The notes under the pieces: generated by a model | Seen by the model: only the letters and a program-made list of their open reading frames with translations | The model's database searches: none | What the model was told of the DNA's origin: nothing | Made by a program: the position numbers and the translations under genes | Assembly (NCBI RefSeq): GCF_049943955.1 | Contig: NZ_JBNFTW010000006.1 | Location: 124,001-188,000, forward strand | Direction: 5' to 3' | Length of the DNA: 64,000 nucleotides | Origin: Desulfosporosinus sp049943955 | GTDB lineage: Bacteria; Bacillota; Desulfitobacteriia; Desulfitobacteriales; Desulfitobacteriaceae | In this document: piece after piece, positions 60,296-64,000 of the stretch | Position numbering within the stretch: the stretch's first letter is position 1 | Layout of the letters: every line of letters starts with the position of its first letter

Positions 60296-60736
60296 TTACT
60301 GATAGAATAAGCCTTCTTTAAGCTTTTGCAATTGTTTTAAATGGTCATGCTCGTCAGCAAATATAGGCTGCAGTAGTTCTTTTTCGGCGCCGCTTAAATT
60401 TCGTTCCGAATACTGAACTGCTCGGGCAAGTCCTTTGTCCTCACCGGAGTAAAGGTGATCCAGCATTTGTTCGGATTTGACCTTCCCCAAATTACGAATT
60501 CTATTTTTCCAATTTTCGATATTCCCAACCAGTCCAACACCTTCCCTGACTTTTCCTCCGTTCATTTGAATATAATAGGCCAGCCTTGTAGCATGATTTT
60601 TATGATCCGTAAGGATACTTGTAAGATGGTTTCTGAGCGGTCCATCAGAAAGTGCATCAACACATGATTGATATTCTTCAATTGCCATATGTTCGCCTTC
60701 CAAAATTGAATTTAATACTTCGAAGGATCTATCCAT
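60296..60736 (-). CDS. DUF2383 ferritin-like protein
   Basis: The 146-residue all-helical protein resembles the DUF2383 ferritin-like family: GEHMAIEEYQSCVD (ExxY-type metal motif), DHKNHATRLAYYI, and FADEHDHLKQLQKL with paired glutamate and histidine metal ligands. It probably binds two metal ions and reacts with oxygen or peroxide. Its partner is not evident. Confidence 0.78.
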   Translation of the reverse strand: MDRSFEVLNSILEGEHMAIEEYQSCVDALSDGPLRNHLTSILTDHKNHATRLAYYIQMNGGKVREGVGLVGNIENWKNRIRNLGKVKSEQMLDHLYSGEDKGLARAVQYSERNLSGAEKELLQPIFADEHDHLKQLQKLKEGLFYQ

Positions 60737-60794
60737 AATGTAAACCTCCTATTCTTGATAATAGTTTGTTTCATAGACTCCAAATTATGTGACA

Positions 60795-61079
60795 TTAAGA
60801 CGAAATCCTAGATTGTTTAGCTTTTTCCAGACGATAAATAAAGGCCAATATCTCGGCAACAGCACGATAAAGCTGCGGCGGTATTTCTTTAGTCAGTTCA
60901 ATTTGGATTAATGCCTCAACCAGAGCATCGTTTTTCTGAATCAGTATCCCTTCCGCCTCAGCGACTTCAATCATTTTACGTGCCACCTCACCTCGTCCCT
61001 TGGCAACGACACGTGGTGCTCCCGTCTGATCGTATCGTAAGGCAGCCGCAATTTCAGATTTATTTTGCTTAATAGTCAT
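60795..61079 (-). CDS. FlhB C-terminal-like export-switch protein
   Basis: This 94-residue protein matches the C-terminal domain of FlhB/YscU type III export switches (AALRYDQTGAPRVVAKGRG, AEAEGILIQKNDALVEALI, IPPQLYRAVAEILAFIYRL). Such stand-alone forms (YlqH-like) lie next to a FliK-like gene in Bacillus. The usual autocleavage NPTH motif is missing here. The start overlaps the stop of the FliK-like gene as ATGA. Confidence 0.85.
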   Translation of the reverse strand: MTIKQNKSEIAAALRYDQTGAPRVVAKGRGEVARKMIEVAEAEGILIQKNDALVEALIQIELTKEIPPQLYRAVAEILAFIYRLEKAKQSRISS

Positions 61080-62167
61080 CCTGCAACATCAACTCCACGT
61101 CTTCTCTGTCCGAGAAGAAAGTCTTTAAACTCAAAATTCTGTTCTAAATCCTCTGTGTCAACCTTCGAAATCTGAAATCCCAGTTTTGCGAACTGAGATT
61201 TTGTTTCCGGCAAAACCTCTTCAACTAATTCAGGTAGTTCTGGATCGCTTCCTAAAACATCCAGAGTCAAAGAATCTTGACTAAAATAGGCATCGACACC
61301 TATAAGGCCCAACGTTTCAGTTTCCATTTGAATTGCTATACGGCAATGATTTTCATCCATTTTCGATCCTTTTCGAGCGCTTTCAATTCCAATTTTTACA
61401 GGTATACATTGTTCTCGGTTCATTATGGGAAGATGAAGCAAGACATACCCATTATTCAACGTTCCCGTTTTAAGCCACAATTGCTGTCCGGTTATGGTAT
61501 CTAAAAGGTCAGTGAGGGACTTCTCAGAGTGGCCTTCCTCCATTTGGTCATTAATCTCCTTAAGGATGGCATACTTCAAGGTGCTTTTTAAACTTCCTTT
61601 TTCTTGCTCCTTAGCTCTGGGATTAAGTTTAAGCATTTGCCAAAGACGTTGTTCATAATCGATCCCCAGCTTTCGCAGACAGTTTATAATTTGCTCTGCA
61701 CCATTGTCTTCTAAGAGAGTTTCCCATTGGGGGAAAGATTTTTTAATCGTATCCAGAAATTCCTGTGAAAAAAGTCCCTGCAAGTTATCCAAAAAAGGAA
61801 CCCCGCTAGTAAAGGTCGTAAAATTTCTTATTAGGCTGACAAAATCTTGTTTCAGCGGCATTCCCCTTTCCGTCAACACCATAAATTCCTGCGAATTGAC
61901 CGGAATGTCCTGAGAGTTTTCTGAATAAGGCTCTCTAAGTAAGAGGCAAACTCCATCTTCCACATCTCCGACATTCACCCAAAATTTATCGCCTGCTTCA
62001 GCAGAGGTCTCAAGAATTGCACGCAGGACTTGCCCTTTCACCCGGATAATTCCATAATCCTCCCCGTCTTTTTTAAGAACTTCCACCAACATATGTTCCC
62101 CAGGTTGCCCTACCTCTAATTTCTTTTTCTCGATCGACTGCACGGCAGACAAAGGATTTACTTCCAT
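61076..62167 (-). CDS. FliK/YlqG-like hook-length control protein
   Basis: The roughly 363-residue protein has a C-terminal FliK-like domain (PVKIGIESARKGSKMD and IQMETETLGLIGVDAYFSQDSLTLDV) and a long N-terminal region including an OB-like stretch (VLRAILETSAEAGDKFWVNVGDVE). It resembles the YlqG family found next to flhB-like ylqH; its export role is inferred. Whether it acts in flagella or separately is open, since no flagellar operon is in the window. ATG 62167 follows AAGGGG; GTG 62176 is possible. Confidence 0.72.
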   Translation of the reverse strand: MEVNPLSAVQSIEKKKLEVGQPGEHMLVEVLKKDGEDYGIIRVKGQVLRAILETSAEAGDKFWVNVGDVEDGVCLLLREPYSENSQDIPVNSQEFMVLTERGMPLKQDFVSLIRNFTTFTSGVPFLDNLQGLFSQEFLDTIKKSFPQWETLLEDNGAEQIINCLRKLGIDYEQRLWQMLKLNPRAKEQEKGSLKSTLKYAILKEINDQMEEGHSEKSLTDLLDTITGQQLWLKTGTLNNGYVLLHLPIMNREQCIPVKIGIESARKGSKMDENHCRIAIQMETETLGLIGVDAYFSQDSLTLDVLGSDPELPELVEEVLPETKSQFAKLGFQISKVDTEDLEQNFEFKDFLLGQRRRGVDVAG

Positions 62168-62212
62168 CTTCTCCACCCCTTAAGAACAATATGGTTTGCT
62201 TTTCAACTTGTC

Positions 62213-62246
62213 AAAACAGCTTAGGATACTTCCTAAGCTGTTTGTT
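62213..62246. terminator. Bidirectional terminator
   Basis: AAACAGCTTAGGA (62214-62226) and TCCTAAGCTGTTT (62231-62243) with a four-base spacer. Confidence 0.8.
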
Positions 62247-62366
62247 TAATTCCACAAACATATAGTCTCTTTCTAATGTCTTGCAAAATCTTAAGTGAGC
62301 TGCAGAAACTCTTACCACATTTTTAATATCGTCGAATTTTGTATCATTTTATCTTATTATCTTACC

Positions 62367-62849
62367 TTAAAAATAGATATGTTTCGCATTAATACGGCCA
62401 TCTTGTAATACCATCCAGCCAAACGAATATTGAGGTTCACGACGTTTATCCGTTGGTGAACCAGGGTTAAACATAAGTACCCCATGCTGCCACTTCAGAG
62501 TGGGAATATGGCTATGTCCAAAAACGACAATATCAACAGGATTTGACAGAAAAGCATTATAAGCACGTTCCATAGTTGTTTGACCCTTGCCTTGGTGTCC
62601 ATGTACTATGCCGATTCTTAAGGAATCACACTCAACCCATTCTTGACTGGGAAGATTTACATCCCAGTCATCGCAATTCCCACATACTGCCTTAACAGGT
62701 GCTAAGAGATTTAGTTCATCAAGGATTTCCTTGTGAACTAAATCTCCGGCATGAATAATAAGATCCGCCTCAGCTAAATGCTCCCATACAAAACCTGGTA
62801 ATGTTTTCCCTAATCTTAAATGGGTATCAGATAAAACAGCAATTTTCAT
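62367..62849 (-). CDS. YfcE-family metallophosphoesterase
   Basis: This 160-residue phosphodiesterase of the YfcE/MJ0936 type has the classical metallophosphatase motifs MKIAVLSDTHLRLG, IHAGDLVHK, VCGNCDDWDV, GIVHGHQGKG and VFGHSHIPTLKW. It probably hydrolyses phosphodiesters; cellular substrate is unknown. ATG 62849 starts the first motif. Confidence 0.92.
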   Translation of the reverse strand: MKIAVLSDTHLRLGKTLPGFVWEHLAEADLIIHAGDLVHKEILDELNLLAPVKAVCGNCDDWDVNLPSQEWVECDSLRIGIVHGHQGKGQTTMERAYNAFLSNPVDIVVFGHSHIPTLKWQHGVLMFNPGSPTDKRREPQYSFGWMVLQDGRINAKHIYF

Positions 62850-62976
62850 CAGATTTACCTCATTTATTTTTTAAAATTTATACAAATTCGAACCTTGAAT
62901 TTCCTTAGATAAATCTTGTTTTATGTTGATACATTATAACATAATTCTTGAATTTGGAGAAAAGCTAAGAGTAAGA

Positions 62977-63006
62977 AAGGATTGCTAGGTTTTCCCTGCA
63001 ATCCTT
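62977..63006 (-). terminator. Terminator of the 63013 gene
   Basis: AAGGATTGC (62977-62985) pairs with GCAATCCTT (62998-63006), followed by T's on the minus strand. Confidence 0.7.
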
Positions 63007-63012
63007 CAGGAA

Positions 63013-63384
63013 TCAATGAAAATAGTTTAAAGAATGACGCTGCCTTTTCATGGCTTTCCTAACTTCATTGGCAACGCGCCAGGTCTCTGGCAGGTGAGGC
63101 GTGATTAGCTCTAATTTCCCGGTTCGTTTGTCTATTAAAATATCGACAGTTGGTTTTCGGCCTTGTTCTTTCTCTCCTGGGTGTAAAATATCAATTCCTA
63201 TTTTATGTTCATCATATTGCGGAGGAACAAGGTAATTTAAAACCTCTTCAGTTGCATCCATCAACTCTACAACTTGATCTTGTGGGTATCCTTCTCGCAA
63301 GAGAATATCCCTTACTTGGGTTAGAGGATGGTCAAGGGTCAATAACATCTGGGCGCGTTGAATCAAGTTATAATCGATATCCAT
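63013..63384 (-). CDS. Hypothetical protein
   Basis: The 123-residue protein has an N-terminal helical part (LIQRAQMLLTLDHPLTQVRDILLREG) and a basic C-terminus (KAMKRQRHSLNYFH). GGAGGTG precedes ATG 63384. Family not recognised. It lies upstream of the metallophosphoesterase gene with a terminator between. Confidence 0.62.
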   Translation of the reverse strand: MDIDYNLIQRAQMLLTLDHPLTQVRDILLREGYPQDQVVELMDATEEVLNYLVPPQYDEHKIGIDILHPGEKEQGRKPTVDILIDKRTGKLELITPHLPETWRVANEVRKAMKRQRHSLNYFH

Positions 63385-63498
63385 GACGCACCTCCACTTT
63401 ATTTTGATATCTTCATTTTTCCCTTAACCCATGTAATGAATACTGATTAGATGTTTACGAATCTGGCGATATCTTACAGTCATATTAAGGAGGTAACA

Positions 63499-63942
63499 AT
63501 GTTAAAATTTCTGTCATTGCCTTTTGTTATAGCCGGGATTTCGGGAATTACTATGGCTGTTCAAGGCACATTAAATTCTTTATTAAGCGAAAAGACCTCT
63601 TTGTTATCAGCGACCTTTATCGTTCATATTATTGGAACAGTTATTGCGTTGTTCGCTCTTTTAGTCTGCAAAATACCAATTTTCAAACATGATTGGGCAG
63701 CAATTCCTTGGTTTCTTTACCTTGGAGGCTTATTAAGTGTTCTTATAGTCGGACTTGTTGCGGTCAGTATTCCTAAGATTGGTGTCTGCAATGCAACGAC
63801 AGCCATTATTATTGGCCAGGTGAGCACAGCCGTTCTGATCGACCATTTTGGATGGTTTGGCATTCAGCGGTTTCCCTGGAATCCATGGCAGTTTCTTGGC
63901 ATTGTTTTATTTGCGGCGGGTGCAAAGCTTCTTTTCCGATGA
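63499..63942 (+). CDS. DMT (YdcZ/DUF606) family transporter
   Basis: A 147-residue membrane protein with five hydrophobic segments (FVIAGISGITMAVQGTLNSLL, ATFIVHIIGTVIALFALLVC, GGLLSVLIVGLVAVSIPKIG, ATTAIIIGQVSTAVLIDHFG, FLGIVLFAAGAKLLF). It matches the small YdcZ subgroup of the drug/metabolite transporter superfamily. ATG 63499 follows AAGGAGG by six bases. Confidence 0.85.
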   Translation: MLKFLSLPFVIAGISGITMAVQGTLNSLLSEKTSLLSATFIVHIIGTVIALFALLVCKIPIFKHDWAAIPWFLYLGGLLSVLIVGLVAVSIPKIGVCNATTAIIIGQVSTAVLIDHFGWFGIQRFPWNPWQFLGIVLFAAGAKLLFR

Positions 63943-64000
63943 TTAACTTAAGTATTAGTACGTGCACCAATAATGCCCAAATTCTTGATAATGGAATAGA

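Noticed and set aside
1..64000. CRISPR array, transposase, integrase, prophage or secondary-metabolite cluster
   Set aside because: No regularly spaced repeats, no DDE or recombinase-like ORFs, no phage structural genes and no NRPS/PKS frames were seen.

Overview
The window looks like chromosomal DNA of a spore-forming, anaerobic, low-to-mid GC Firmicute of the Desulfosporosinus/Desulfitobacterium type (Peptococcaceae-like Clostridia). This is inferred from gene content and protein resemblance, not from a database search. Sporulation markers are spread throughout: SpoVB-like flippase, alpha/beta SASP, PrkA-YhbH-SpoVR, PdaB-like deacetylase, Spo0A and a 21-residue SpoVM. Metabolism points to an anaerobe: a DUF1858/siroheme mini-reductase, an FmdE-like protein, a 4Fe-4S ferredoxin and a ferritin-like DUF2383 protein. 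Strong AGGAGG-type ribosome binding sites and many TTG or GTG starts occur throughout. I saw no CRISPR array, transposase, prophage or rRNA operon.

Layout. 0-9 kb: iadA, the spoVB-like gene, a SASP gene, then a minus-strand operon for preQ0/queuosine precursor synthesis (queD-queC-DUF366-queE-folE) continuing into a DUF4264 gene and surE, preceded by a TPR gene. 9-19 kb: a Fur regulator with a palindromic operator, an RlmI-like methyltransferase, a YkuS-like gene, a membrane M28 peptidase, a PLD-like lipoprotein, a histidine phosphatase, a 6S RNA gene that is not an ORF, a winged-helix/coiled-coil protein, a TIGR04086 membrane protein, an FmdE protein and lgt. 19-26 kb: a minus-strand cluster of a DnaA paralogue, pfkA, pgi and a large FtsA/PilM-like ATPase, then a LysR regulator and a cyclophilin. 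26-31 kb: a znuA-znuC-znuB-zur metal uptake locus and two DedA genes. 31-38.7 kb: prkA-yhbH-spoVR, a small basic protein, glnA with promoter and leader hairpin, and cobO. 39-46 kb: TPR proteins, a PdaB-like deacetylase, YitT, tRNA-Arg(CCG), a thymidylate kinase and a methyltransferase, followed by an AT-rich stretch with no gene. 46-53 kb: spo0A, a GNAT, ferredoxin, a zinc-ribbon peptide plus siroheme mini-reductase, an orphan peptide-binding protein, spoVM and pssA with a coupled 46-codon gene. 53-64 kb: a DinG-type helicase with a degenerate exonuclease domain, a lipoprotein, folate genes pabAB-pabC, an ABM protein, DUF2383, a FliK-like/FlhB-tail pair, a YfcE-type phosphoesterase and a DMT transporter.

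Several items are easy to miss in routine annotation: spoVM (51734-51799), a 48-residue zinc-ribbon gene (49171-49317), a 46-residue gene coupled to pssA (52914-53054) and the 6S RNA (about 16013-16193). The protein architectures most worth follow-up are the FtsA/PilM-like ATPase with a 320-residue tail of apparent beta-grasp units, the DnaA paralogue lacking domains I-II that sits in the glycolysis cluster, the DUF1858-siroheme reductase with its zinc-ribbon partner, and DUF366 embedded in the queuosine operon. No wholly new defence or mobile system is evident.
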